Positions 11,609-22,988 of a DNA stretch of 64,000 bases are shown in pieces. Origin of the DNA: Paracyclopina nana (taxonomy: Eukaryota; Arthropoda; Copepoda; Cyclopoida; Cyclopettidae); contig JAGUCH010000004.1 in NCBI GenBank assembly GCA_019096065.1, forward strand, positions 1,240,001 to 1,304,000, read 5' to 3'. Under the pieces are notes generated by a model. It searched no databases. It saw nothing but the letters and a program-made list of their open reading frames with translations, and was not told the DNA's origin. The translations under genes were made by a program, and so were the position numbers. How positions within the stretch are numbered: the first letter of the stretch is position 1; each line of letters begins with the position of its first letter.

Positions 11609-12027
11609 TAGAGAAGCTGAGTCTTATCTCCAAATTGAATTATGACACGAGGAAATTACATTAAAGGCTTTTAATGTGTATTTTTATCAATTAAGAGCAA
11701 TTCTTCTTCTTCTCCAGGTCGTGAGAACACAAGAAGCCAAATCACGAGGAACGACGACAGATGGTCAGACTTTGTGGCTTGATGGGTGGTATATAGATCA
11801 CCAAGCTTCTCGTAACCTTTCTGGCCCTCACCATGGTAGGTGAGATTGGCACTTTGGTTTTTAATGCTGCTGCAGCCCAGAAAGAACTGTGGGAAACCTG
11901 GATGAAGTCATAAAATTGGATAGCAGTTCGTAGCGCAACAAAAGAAAATCGAACAAAGCCTCTTTTCTTCTACGCTATATAGTAGTAGTACAGTCTCATA
12001 AATGAAAAAATTGAACTGTCAACAAAT

Positions 12028-12142
12028 ACAGGATGCGGCTCCGAAATTGCAACCGCGCTACAGCCGATTCGGCCCATTTATTTACTTTTTTAGAGCAGCC
12101 CGCTGCTTGCATTTTCGGAGCCGCATTCTGCAGATATTTAGA
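12028..12142. mobile_element. Family D MITE, single full copy
   Basis: About 115 bp with inverted ends: ggatgcggctccgaaa on the left and ttttcggagccgcattctg on the right. It lies in the opposite orientation to the 9.5-10.1 kb cluster and just upstream of the APIP gene. Confidence 0.65.
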
Positions 12143-12160
12143 AGAATACTGTCAATTATA

Positions 12161-12564
12161 GCCCGTTCTCATATTTTTCTAGCTAGGCTCCTATAATGTT
12201 AAGCAAGGCTCTTTGGAGCCGCATATCTCAACAACTACTGAGCCGACCGGCACCGAACTGGGTAGGATTCGTCAGTAGACCCTAATAATTGTTCATGCCA
12301 AAATTCATCCGAATCGAAGGCTGATTAGTGGAGGCCAATTTTTCCCGCTATAAATGTGAAGCCAAGCTGCCTTGCTTCACTTTTTGAACGGCCTCCAGTT
12401 GGGGGCCTCGGATCTCAACCAAATTCGCTACACAGCTGTGGATACCCTCACTGAAGAATCCTACCAAGTTTGGTTCCAATAGGCTCATCAATTGCTGAGT
12501 TATTCGCTTCCAAAGAGCCTTGCTTCACATCATAGAGCTTTGCTTAACTAATATGAGAACGGGC
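12161..12564. mobile_element. Foldback MITE family A, copy 2
   Basis: A 404-bp element runs from GCCCGTTCTCATA to TATGAGAACGGGC, with TA flanks on both sides. It ends only 88 bp upstream of the APIP start codon, so it may overlap the promoter of that gene. Confidence 0.7.
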
Positions 12565-12652
12565 TATTAGCAATTGGATGCAGCTTCTTCATCGAGCGAT
12601 ATAAGCTGAAACCGGATTGATATCCTGAATTTTGACCGCAGTGATAATCAAG

Positions 12653-13583
12653 ATGGCGGCTGAATTAGATTCGCCCGAAATCATTGCCTCGTTGGCGAGG
12701 CAGTTCTACTCCATGGGCTGGTTTCCAGGCTCGGGTGGCTCCTTGACCATCCGAGAAAGTCCGGATCGCATTTTTATTGCGCCCTCTGGCGTGCAAAAAG
12801 AGCGGATTAAAGCCGAAGACATCTTCATCCTCGACCGTAATGGCCAAGTCATTGAGAGACCTCCAATGGAGCGACAGCTCAAGCCCAGCCAATGTACGCC
12901 CCTTTTTATGGCTGCCTACAATGGTGAGGCTCTAATTGAAATATTACATTTATGTATACAGAATGCGGCGCTGAAAATGCACTCAGTGGGCTGCTCCAAA
13001 GAATTGAATAAATGGGCCGAATCTTCTGTAGTGTGGTTACAATTTCGGAGCCGCACTCCGTTTATACAGAATGCGGCTCCGAAACTGCACGCAGCGGGCT
13101 ACTAGCAGAAAAGTGGGCCGAATTGGCTGTAGCGTGGTTGCAATTTTGGAGCCGCATTCTGTATATAACCGGCAATTATTCTACACAGAACGAGCCCATG
13201 TTGGAGCTGTCATTCACAGCCACGACCCCAGTGTGGTGTTGGCCTCGATGCTCTATAAAGGCCGCGAGTTTCGCATACGAAACCAGCATATGATCAAGGG
13301 GATCTACAACAGCGTGGAAGGAAGAAATGGGTACTTTGATGAGGAACTCGTGGTGCCCATCGTGGAAAATGCGCGAGAAGATTACATGCTTTGCGACAGC
13401 GTCGTCCAGGCCATGAGAGACTATCCACAGGCGAACGCGGTGATCCTTCGCCACCATGGAATACACGTTTGGGGCCAATCCTGGCAGCAATGCAAACTTA
13501 TGGCAGAGGCTTACCATTACTTGATGGCTATGGCCGTGGAGATGCATAAATGTGGCATTAACCCCTACACAAATGGAGAATAA
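12653..13583 (+). CDS. APIP: Methylthioribulose-1-phosphate dehydratase (APIP/MtnB), two exons
   Basis: Exons 12653-12923 and 13189-13583 encode 221 aa. The intron of 265 bp is GTGAGG...CACAG, phase 1. The product is a class II aldolase-fold enzyme that dehydrates 5-methylthioribulose-1-phosphate in the cytosolic methionine salvage pathway. Visible landmarks are the APSGVQKERI segment (residues 43-52), the CTPLF motif with Cys81, zinc ligands His100 and His102 (AVIHSH) and His180 (RHHGIHVWG). The length is close to the ~240-aa human protein, lacking only part of the variable N-terminus. The start is the ATG at 12653 in context aagATGg, followed directly by conserved sequence. At residue 124 there is His (CAT) in NQHMIKG, where animal homologues have the catalytic Glu (human Glu139, recalled). 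The AATAAA overlapping the stop codon (13579) could be the poly(A) signal. Activity is uncertain because of the substitution. Confidence 0.88.
12957..13164 (+). mobile_element. Two family D MITE copies inside the APIP intron
   Basis: Copies at about 12957-13055 and 13067-13164 have inverted ends of the type cagaatgcgg...ccgcattctg and tata-like flanks. Together they occupy about 200 of the 265 intronic bases. They leave about 33 bp next to the donor and about 24 bp next to the acceptor. Confidence 0.7.
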
Positions 13584-14065
13584 AAAAGCTTTTGCTGAGA
13601 ATTGATAATAGTTCATACAATGGCCGCCTTTTGAGGGATGGCGCCACTTCTATGGTATTAATGCAGTTTTGATAAACATTGCCAATAATCAAACGGCTGA
13701 TTCCATATAACCATTATTTCATGATGGCATTTTTAAACCTTCACACAAATGGAACATATGAGAAATAAGCTTAGGTTATTGTTTCTGTGGAATTTCTTAG
13801 TTGATGCAATGGCCACCTTTTGTGTGATGGCGCCACCTTGCTAATGCAGTTTTAATATAAAATGCCTATAATCCAATGGCTGATGCATAAACCATTAATT
13901 TACTATGTGGAGATGTATGAATGTGGGATCAACCTTTACACAAACAAAGCTTTTGGAAAACAAATAAAGGTTTTTGTGGGGAATTCGTCACTTCATAGAA
14001 TGGCAGCTTTTTGAGAGATGGCGCCACTGCTGTTAGCACTAATGCTGTTTTAGCAATTACTACAA
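13536..14065 (+). repeat. Decayed tandem triplication of the APIP 3' end
   Basis: Three copies of a ~184-bp unit begin near 13536, 13720 and 13904. Copy 1 includes the last 15 codons and stop of APIP plus its 3' flank. Copy 3 still begins gtggagatgtatgaatgtgg, matching the coding version, but without a useful frame. All copies share atggc(c/a)(g/a)c(c/t)ttttg followed by gatggcgccac. Confidence 0.65.
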
Positions 14066-15175
14066 CTTTTTGCAATTACATTCTGAAAACTGTTACCAAG
14101 TCCATTAATGGCTGTTGGCGCCCTCTAGTGTCATTTTTGAACACTCAACTGCATATAAGGGGCAGAAATGCACAAACTGAATAAATTCCAGTCTTTTTTG
14201 CCACAGGCAGGAAGTTTAGCAGCTCACAAAGAGAGACCCAGGTGCACTACATAAAAAAATACAGCAAAAGCATGGGTCTTCCCCCCCATTTGCTCCACAG
14301 CTAGCGCATACCTTCACGCCAAATTGTGCTCTGTAATACCAAACTTTTTGATGATGACATGATGAAAATGCAGGCTAAACAAAAACCCACCAAAGTGGAA
14401 GTGATTCGAGGTACACTTTTCCCTTGATTTTCGCTTCAACCTGGATTCGGAGCCACCACACCAAAATAGAATATAGAAGTTGACATTGTCGACATTCTTT
14501 CAATTGAAAGAGCCTCTTCCTCCAAGAATTTGAGTGACGTGTATTGATGATATCTAGGGAGCCATTTTTGGGTTAGATTTTCTCATCAGAGATTAGAATC
14601 TGAAGGAGCCCAAAACGGAGTCAATAGCCAGCAATTCCATTGGCATTCCACTCAATTTTCCTTTTGTGCTCAGCCGCTCGCGCTATTGCTTACTTTGGAG
14701 CTGAGTGTGAGAAAAGAAGTCGAGAAGAGTCGGTTTTTTTGCGGCTAATTACAGTTTTTCTAGCGCTGGCTGTAGCAGTATAATGGCATGGCTGACATGA
14801 AAGTAGTTAGTGCACCTGCAAGCGAGGATCAGCTTCAGGTTGACATGGTATGCCATGCATCCTGTTTTTGTAATAAAGCTTTATCATCAGCAGCCAACGT
14901 TCCCAGCAGCAGGCCAATGATGTTGGAATTTCCATTATCTTCCTTGACTTCATTTTTTGTGCACCACAAATGCCATTCTTAATACACAGGCTGTACTACC
15001 ACTACTACCAGCATCTTTAAAGTGAAACAATGGGCTTTGCATCATTAGATTATCATGACCTGGGGCTCCTCACGAAGTGATTTTATCACGGTGTTGCTGG
15101 TGCCCTGAATATCTTTTCACTTCAGAATATATAGGTGCTATGTATAGGCTGCGTGTGGAACAAATAATCCGCTAG
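14066..15175. other. Intergenic, nothing recognised
   Basis: AT-rich sequence without a convincing gene. One CTCF-like GGCGCCCTCTAGTG motif lies at 14117-14130. Confidence 0.3.
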
Positions 15176-15545
15176 ATGGAGTCGCAATTTGGAACGAGAC
15201 TAGTAGATTTCCGCCAAACACTGCTAAAAAATGCCAAAGGCCAGAAATAGTTCAAGCATCCACTTCTGGTATTTTACTGTTTTATCTATCTGTAGATGCA
15301 GTCGCAATTTGGAAGGAGACCAGCCGATTTCCGCCAAACACTGCTACAAAATGCCAAATACCATAAATAGTTCAAGCATTCTAGTTTTATATACTATTTT
15401 AGTTTTTCTGAAGTGGCAGAGAAGAAATAATGTGCAAGATAAAGCTGCATTTTGTTTTAGCTGAATTTGTGCTGATTTTCGCCAATCGCCACTCAAAAAA
15501 GCCAAAAATCAGAAGGAACTTTAAAATCCACTTCTGGTATTTCAG
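15176..15545 (+). repeat. Tandem duplication, ~118-bp unit plus degenerate third copy
   Basis: Copies near 15176 and 15293 share gagtcgcaatttggaa-type sequence, tttccgccaaacactgct and aaatagttcaagcatt. A partial, diverged third copy at about 15461-15545 keeps the ttttcgccaa, aaatgccaaa and cacttctggtattt parts. Confidence 0.6.
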
Positions 15546-16607
15546 CAACACGGTGGCGCCCTCTACCGAGACAGCGAACAAACTCGAGCTAAATGGGGCA
15601 ACATTCATTTGAAGGGAAAATAGATGGAACTAATTTCTGTAATGGCTATCACGAGATGTACCAACTTAGCAAGGGGTCTCGTGATATCAAAAATGTTAAC
15701 TACCTCGCTCATCAGATCCAAACACCTGTGAAAGTTGGCCTACCAGGGGGGACCTCAAGATAACATCTAATAGAAAACCATTTTTTCTACTCTCTGGCAC
15801 CAGCGCAACAATTGAAGTTAGCAATGCTGAGCTTAGCTGTGAATGCGCTACAAATTGATTGAGGGGGGGATTTGCTTTGGAGAAATGCAGCTAAGCATGC
15901 TGAAATTTAAGATGCTCGGTCAGCAGAAGAAGAATGCTGTGATCGAGGACACACCTGGCCTCTCCTCAAGCTTATTCTCAATTTTTCCACACACACACAC
16001 TGGGCTACTCATGCATGCATCTTTTGTCGTAAACTGTGTATTATTTGTGCTTTGAGGCGGCCTATTCCTTTGAGAGCGCTTCAAGACAAATCTAGCCATT
16101 GCAGTTGATGGTTCGGGCCCTGCTCATGTGGTGGTGAAAAGAGGGCCAAAATCAAGGGCAAAGATATGCCAAACATATCCTGGAAATGCTCCAGAGGTTC
16201 TTTGCCTTTGATATGTCCGATAAAAATCTGCCTTGAATAATGGAAGAATCAGATGAGGCCACCACATTATCCGAAGCTTGATATCATCTTTCACCTGTGT
16301 GTAGTGGCTAATCCGAACAAACAAGACCGAAGTAGCTGGAGGAAAAGCATGCATCCACCACTAGAGAATGATTAGAGAAAACCGTGAATACAAATCGGCT
16401 TAGAGCTTCAAAAGGTTTTGGGTGTCGGTCCAACCGCATAAATGCATCATTTTCTTGGTGAAAAAGAATTCAGATCACGACTTTGATTGCTCCAGATTCA
16501 ACGTGTACAGGCTAGGTAGGCAATAGGCTGGCCTGACTGACAAGTAGTCGTCTCGTAGTCGTTTACATGTCATGATGATGTGGAAAAAAAGCACCTTTGA
16601 GACTTTG
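15546..16607. other. Intergenic, nothing recognised
   Basis: It contains a short CA run at about 15990-16000 and a CTCF-like motif at 15552-15566. No gene is supported. Confidence 0.3.
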
Positions 16608-17013
16608 GCCCGTTCGCATAGTATTTTTCTAGCTAGGCTCCATTCGTGTTAAGCAAGGCTTTTTGGAGGCACATAACTCAACAACTACTGAGCCGATCTG
16701 CACCAAACTTATTTGGATTCGTCAGTAGACCCTATTAATTGTTCAATTTAAAATTCATCCAGGTTCAAAGCGGAAAAGTGGAGGCTATTTTTTCCGTATT
16801 AAATGCTAAGCAAGGCTGCCTTGCTTCACATTTTAAACGGCCTCGAGTAAGCGGCCTCGGATCTCAACCAAATTTATCAAACAGCCAAAGATAGTCTCGC
16901 TGATGAGTCGTTCCAAGTCTGGTGCTAATCAGCTCAGCGAATGATGAGGTATTCGCTTCCAAAGCGCCTTGCTTGACTTCAAAGAGCGATGCTTAATAAA
17001 TATGAGAACGGGC
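16608..17013. mobile_element. Foldback MITE family A, copy 3
   Basis: A 406-bp copy with ends GCCCGTTCGCATA and TATGAGAACGGGC. The flanking dinucleotides (TG, TT) do not form a clear TA duplication, so the flanks have changed or the copy is old. The central hairpin aagcaaggctgccttgctt is intact. Confidence 0.65.
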
Positions 17014-17252
17014 TTTTGAGTACAATATACACCAGTGTACTACAGCAGATTTTTATCCTCTTCTTGCGATGCACGAAACGAAATGATGAAGTTCATGATG
17101 TGGCAGCAAAGGAGGTCACACACAAAACCTTTTGCAATCAAGATTCTTCATGATATTCGTGAATCGGCATCTAATGACCCTCTCGTCTTTTTGCATCCAA
17201 CAATAGAGTGCATACAGAACGTCCCTCCGTTTTCGGAGTAAATAAGACACAA

Positions 17253-17575
17253 AGTAAAATTACCTGCCTCGCAGGCTCGGCCTACTAAAGCTTAACTCAA
17301 TTTTTTTCCATTTTTAAATGACCTTTTGCCTTCACCCTAAAAGACCCAACGCTCATAAACTGATAAACCGAGCCTATAATAGTATTAAGGCTCGTAAAAT
17401 TACCTCCCTCGCGAGCTCGGTTTGTAAATGCTTCACTCAAGTTTATCCATTTTTAAACAAACATTTTACGTTCCCCCACAGAACTTCACTACATTTTCGG
17501 AGTAAATACATGATAATACTATTTAGGCTCGTAAAATTACCGTCCTCGCAGGCTCGGGCTAGTAAAACTTCATTT
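17253..17575 (+). repeat. Three-copy tandem repeat, ~137-bp period
   Basis: The motif gtaaaattacc(t/c/g).cctcgc.(a/g)gctcgg recurs at about 17253, 17393 and 17528 with similar following sequence (cttaactcaa and ccatttttaaa). A related single copy lies at about 31307-31335. Confidence 0.6.
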
Positions 17576-18259
17576 TTTCTTCGTCAATTCTTTCAAGAAT
17601 TCTTTTAAAGTACCCCGTTTGATATAAATAACTTATAATAATCTTTTTTGAGCTTTATGCTCAGTCTGCATGCCTATTTATCCGGAAATTATGGGGCAGT
17701 CTGTATGCAAATGAATTATAGTGTCTTGCCATGAAACTCGGGTACGCCATGAGATTTCTCGAAGCAGATTTCATGGTAGTGCGGCTAGCTGTGTATATAA
17801 TATGCCTGCATATACATTAGGTATTTTGCGCTGCTCTGCTCCTGCGACCTGGGCCCAAACCGGTTCCACTGCGCGACTTTTTGCTCGGTGCAAGGCGAAA
17901 CGAAATAGAGGAGATAATGGTGGCGACGAGAAGTCTCTTGAACACCTGAGAATTTGAGCTTGCCTGAGTAGAACTAGCAGCAGTGGAAAGCTCAACAGGT
18001 TCACTATACGTACAGTGGAATGACCCCGTGCGACTCGCGACATGCACTATAATGGACTCGCGCGTATATGGACACGAGGACGGTTAAGTTCATTTATATT
18101 TGGCCAAAAGCGACCAGAAAAACGAGCTGTGTTTTGTTTGCTCAAAATTGTGTGTGTGCTTTCCCACCGAGCTGATACAATGCGAATTTCGTGCTAAAAT
18201 GTTTACTTTTGGAAGTCGGGTGCAACATTTAAAATATGTACTCTATAAAAACGATAAGA
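17576..18259. other. Intergenic, nothing recognised
   Basis: The sequence at 17820-18060 is richer in GC and CpG than its surroundings. It has overlapping short frames on both strands, but no protein I recognise. Confidence 0.3.
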
Positions 18260-18482
18260 GGTCGTTCTCGTATTGCCAGAAATAGCTAAGCTAAGATAGC
18301 TAAGCAAGCGTTCAACATTTGAAGCAAAGCTGCCAGTTTTTTATTATGTTGAGCCAAATTAAGCCACGAAAATCAGTTTTTTTGCACAGCGTAATTAAAA
18401 AAAGGTTCAGCTGCTAATTGCTTTAATTATTGACCACTTGCTTAGCTATTTTTACCTAAGCTTTAGCAATATGAGAACGGTC
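18260..18482. mobile_element. Family E MITE, 223 bp
   Basis: Ends are ggtcgttctcgtattgcc and its near-complement ggcaatatgagaacg-type sequence (agcaatatgagaacggtcc). The interior carries agctaagc(a/t)agcg, gcaaagct and gttgagc motifs shared with the copies near 39.4-40.0 kb and 41.0-41.2 kb. Confidence 0.55.
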
Positions 18483-18954
18483 CAAGCTTTCGAGTTCGGC
18501 TGCACTTAAAAGCAGTAGTCAAGGAGTTTGTTCAGGTGTACGTAATAAAATTTGAATTTCTTCGTTCGTTATCAACAGGTTCTTGTGCACTCATCACGCG
18601 AGCTTTGCTGTTGTATCAGGTGCGTCAAGCTTCAACGCAGCATTATTGAGGACGAGCAAACATTGCCTGTGCTATAATAGCAGTGTCGAAATTCACGAGT
18701 GCAAATGAGTCGTCGTCGTCGGCTTTTAGGGCGTTTCCTCGTTGCTCTGAAATATGTTTGAATAACCGCATCAATTACAGCTTTGTTTCTACTTTTTCAT
18801 ACCCGATTTACGGCTCTCGCAGGGCACAACACAACGATTTTTATTTCTTCGGTCCAGAAGAATGCTCATTATTCCGCATTTTATTTGACCGTTTTTAGAC
18901 TATGGAGCGTTGGAAACAGTCGACTCATTTAGAGTGTTCGCAGATTCCGTATTC
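18483..18954. other. Intergenic, nothing recognised
   Basis: No gene or repeat boundary could be supported. Confidence 0.3.
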
Positions 18955-19700
18955 GAATTTGCAATCAAGTTACCTTGCTAAAAAAGCAACCTTACTTGAT
19001 TTGTTAAGTTCAGCTTGCACAAGCAAAGTTAGGTTCGTTTTAGCAATGTTGAATTAGCTGCTGTGCTGACGGGCCAACGCGTTGCACATCAACAGCTAAT
19101 GAGCTAACTTAGCTTTTCTCAATTAAGCAAGCATCGGTTACTACACATACAAAAACACTTTTTGTAGCTAAGTTCACTTTGGCAACTTAACTTTGCTAGG
19201 TAATTAAGCTAGTAGCACATAACATTAAGCCAAGTTCAGATCTACCAACATAAATATCTGGGAACGGAACTGAACTAAGCCAAACTTTTTGCCTAACTTA
19301 ACTTGATTAAAAGGTCAATACAGGAGCACCCTATATAGACTGGTTAGTCAAGTTATGTTAGGAAAAAAGTTTAGCTTAGTTCAGTTCCGTTCTCGGATAT
19401 TTATGTAGGTAGTTTCAAACTTTGCTTAATTTAATGTTGCGCCCACTTGCTTGCCTAGTTAAGTTAGGTTGCCGAACCGAGCTTAGCTACAAATAGTGTT
19501 CTGAGATGTGTAGCAACTGAAGCTTCCTCTATTGAGAAAAGCTAAGTTAGCTCATCTGCTGCTGATATCAAATACGTTGGCGCGTCAGCACACCAGCCGA
19601 CTCAACTTAAATAAATCCAACTTAACTTGGCTCGAACCAGCTGAGCTTAACTAATCTAGTTAGGTTACTGCTTTAGCAAGGTAGCTTGCTTGAAAAATTA
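18955..19700. mobile_element. Large foldback element with ~360-bp imperfect arms
   Basis: The left arm (about 18960-19315) and right arm (about 19330-19695) are reverse complements with scattered mismatches. Examples are caagttaccttgcta against tagcaaggtagcttg, and gctaacttagcttttctcaat against attgagaaaagctaagttagc. The centre is a ~15-bp spacer near 19320. There is no coding sequence. The right side abuts a fragment ending gcaatatgagaacggcc at 19805, like family E. Confidence 0.6.
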
Positions 19701-19806
19701 AATGCTTAATATTTGAAACATAGTAGTTGCTTAAATAACTGGTTTCGTTTGCTTAGCTGTTTTGAGCCTTGCCTTGCTTGCTCTTTGCGGCAATATGAGA
19801 ACGGCC
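19701..19806. mobile_element. Family E MITE fragment
   Basis: Right-end fragment with tttgcttagctgttttgagcc-type sequence and terminal gcggcaatatgagaacggcc. No matching left end is seen; it may have been displaced by the neighbouring foldback element. Confidence 0.4.
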
Positions 19807-22418
19807 TAATATTGCTCGATATTAAGCGAACACCTGAACAAACTTCCAAGGGGGGAAATAAGCAGGTCAAGCCAGACACGTGCAAGCACTCAAGGCCTAA
19901 ATTAAGAAAAGCAAAAAATGCGTCGTACAGTACACATCTGCACCTGCAACGAGAATTGTAAACTTTTCTGACCGTAGAAATTGTAGCTCATTGACAGGCT
20001 CAAAACGAGGCGAGCCAAGTTTTTCGTTGCTATTAGAAAGACCTCAAGAATGCCTGTTATTCGTGGACACAAGAGATTATTCTATTGCATGTCAAGCCGG
20101 CAAGAATTTAATTTCGGACGTGTTCACTTGCCTTTCATGCTGAATTAGCCGATTTTTGAAGCCGTGCCATAAATTCACAATAGCCCTCGTTAAGATTCCG
20201 ATAATGAACGCAGAGCTCGTCCTAATCTTGCATTAGGGCGGCGTTCATCTACCATTTCCTTATGTTTACACATAATTTCACATCTTTCCTTTTTTTAAGC
20301 CCTGTAGTTTTTTAGGCTCGTAATATGCGATATTTATGCGGAAAATCACACTATATTAGCTGATTCAAGCCAACTTCTAACGGCTTTGGATTTTTTGCAA
20401 AAAAAAATAAAAATTATCCCTTTATTTAAACAAAAATTGTTTTTCGCATTTATATGCTCCCAAACTATGGACCAAAACACAGTCTAAAAATTGTATTTAT
20501 ATATATAAGTATATATAGTTTTTCAGCTTAATATTTTTCCTCGCGATTTGCCATATTGTGTGTGCGCGCGAAAATTAGCTCACTTAATATCATCGAGACC
20601 ATAAAGGGTTTTGCGGTCAAAGCTGGCTGTTTTCTTCCAACATATGTGTCACTACTACTGGCTCTATTTCCCTTGCAAATATTTTTGTTCGCACATTTTT
20701 TGCCTAATGCCATCGGGTACCAAAGTGAGAGAGAGACGCAATCTGACGCTAAATTCACTGCGAGCAATTATTGCGCGTTTTCCCATATCCATCCATTATC
20801 ATTGTCCGCATATGTAAAGTATTTGCATAAATTTGCACTTCTCAAGGTGTCTAGACAATGGCTGCTGCTCGGAGTAATTAGCAAGTATGATAAATTACAT
20901 TTGCCGGATTTTTCTCCAAGCGGAACATTTCATTTTGCGTCACGCAACCTCCTCAGCAATTTAGCGTGAGTTAACTGCTTTTTGGAGAAACTGTCGATTT
21001 TGCAGCCATTTGTCACTTTGCAGCAGCATCATTTTATATCATTTTACACATTTTAAGATGATGATAGGTGGGAGAATCTCGCGGTAGGATTTCCAAGGAG
21101 GTGAGAATTTTGCAGGAGGTTAGCAAGCATGAAAGTGCCAATTACCTGAAAGACAACGACAATTTATGTACTAAACGGCTGGGAAAATGTTGTCAACGAC
21201 CATAATTAAGCCACTGCCAATAGAGGGCAAAGATTCGGCCAAATAATCCTTGCAGCTAGGTTATGCTAATCTTGGAAGCAGAATGCATAAATCCTGTCCG
21301 CCTTCATAAATCTCGGAGTAATGTTTGCAGGTGTCCTTCAGTTCCAACTTAGGAAAAAAAAATGAATGGAATACCATATTGCGGATGAATGGCATAAACT
21401 GATTCAAAATGATGACGTTATGGGTTGTTGGCCAGAAAACACCTGCAGAGGTGACATTTTTTTCAGCACTGTTGATTTCAAATTGTTATACAACTATATA
21501 CCTCACTTTTTGTTGTCCTGATGTTCGTCGTGGCTGATGCAACGTTCATTGACTTCTAGCATTACAAATCAGACAGTTCAAATTGTTTCAATGACACAGA
21601 GTCCTTCATCATTATTACATAGTTGTTATCCCTGCAGCTGCTGATTTGATCACCAATTAGCCATATCATTTATAGAAAGTTCATACAATTTGGTCAAGTA
21701 TCAAAAAAGTAAACAAAAACTGAGAAAAGACATGAATAAACATTGAAATTGTTTTTCTGCAAAACTTTTTTCCTTGGTCTTTATTTGTACACCTCAAAAC
21801 CAAAAGTGAGCGAAAGGAAGCTTTAAAGATGCTTTGTTTACATTTTGAAAACAGCGGGCTGGCTGCACGGCTGCCGGGCTGAATGGGCAGCTGTCAGCCC
21901 AGCAGCGCCACCTAGACCCAGTTTACACATTTCAATTGAAAAAAAACCTCATATAGTATTGGTTTAAATTTGCAATGAATGAGAGTCTAGATTGAGACCT
22001 TGTCCAAATGGTAGAACAAGCCTGCCAAAAAGTGATACTGAAAATCGAGGCAATCAACCGCGAGCACAAAAAGGCAGACCTTATCATTTTTTCCTCGATC
22101 GTGGCTTAATTATGATACTGATGATTGTTCATTCAAACAGCAGGAATGAATGGTGCACACGTGTGTGTTAAGCAAACCGAATCCTTCTTTGTGGATGAGC
22201 ATACAAGCAGAGATCGGAACATGATTCACTTCCGAGTTGGCTGCATTCAAAAAAATCCATTTAAATAGTGGATGCAAAGGTAATTTGAACACACATGAAG
22301 AACAAAAACTTTCTCTCGTTCAAGAAGGCAAAGTTGACAGATCGAATTGCAGGTAATTAGCACACCTGGATCGTCGATCATTGTTAGCGTGAAATTGGTG
22401 TGAATGTCACTTATATTG
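19807..22418. other. Intergenic, no gene recognised
   Basis: AT-rich, including a TATA microsatellite-like tract at about 20495-20520. A 137-codon frame at 20556-20969 has no domain I recognise and is overlapped by frames on the other strand. A CTCF-like motif lies at 21904-21916. Confidence 0.35.
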
Positions 22419-22988
22419 GCCCGTTCTCATAATATTTTCTAGCTAGGCTCCATTCATGTGAAGCAAGGCTCTTTGGAGGCACATAACTCAACAACTACTG
22501 AGCCGATCGGCACCAAACTTGATCAGATTCCTCTGTAGACCCTGTTAATTGTTCAATTTAAAATTCATCCAGGTTGAAGGCGGAAAAGTGGAGGCCGTTT
22601 TTTCCCATTATAAATGCTAAGCAAGGCTGCCTTGCTTTGCATTTTAAACGGCCTTGAGTAAGCGGCCTTGGATCTCAACCAAGTTTTGCACACTGCCAAA
22701 GATAGTCTCACTGATTATTCAATTTAAAACATCCAGGTTGAAGACGGACAAGCGGAGGCCATTTTTTCCCGCTATAAATGCTAAGCAAGGCTGCCTTGCT
22801 TTGCATTTTAAACGGCCTCGAGTAAGCGGCCTCGGATCTCAACCAAATTTATTAAACAGCCAAAGATAGTCTCGCTGATGAGTCCTAGCAAGTTTGTTAC
22901 TAATCGGCTCAGCAAAAGATGAGGTATTAGCTTCCAAAGCGCCTTGCTTAACTTCAAAGAGCAATGCTTAACTAATATGAGAACGGAC
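22419..22988. mobile_element. Foldback MITE family A, copy 4, with internal duplication
   Basis: Ends are GCCCGTTCTCATA and TATGAGAACGGAC. At 570 bp it is longer than the ~400-bp norm. The block from attcaatttaaaa through the aagcaaggctgccttgctttgcattttaaacggcc hairpin occurs twice (about 22550-22660 and 22717-22825), so a ~165-bp tandem duplication enlarges the copy. Confidence 0.65.

Noticed and set aside
12632-12652. Upstream non-ATG start for APIP (TTG)
   Set aside because: The ATG at 12653 has a good context and is followed directly by conserved sequence; a TTG start is not expected in an animal gene.
13012-13188. Coding extension of APIP exon 2 through the intron
   Set aside because: The open frames there are family D MITE sequence. 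GT/AG splicing gives the conserved junction AYN-ERAHVGAV.
12924-13188. Proof that the APIP intron was born from a MITE
   Set aside because: The MITE ends do not coincide with the splice sites, so simple insertion into an existing intron is equally likely; kept only as a possibility.
20556-20969. 137-codon frame with hydrophobic stretch
   Set aside because: No family recognised, AT-rich codon content typical of chance frames, and no supporting gene structure.
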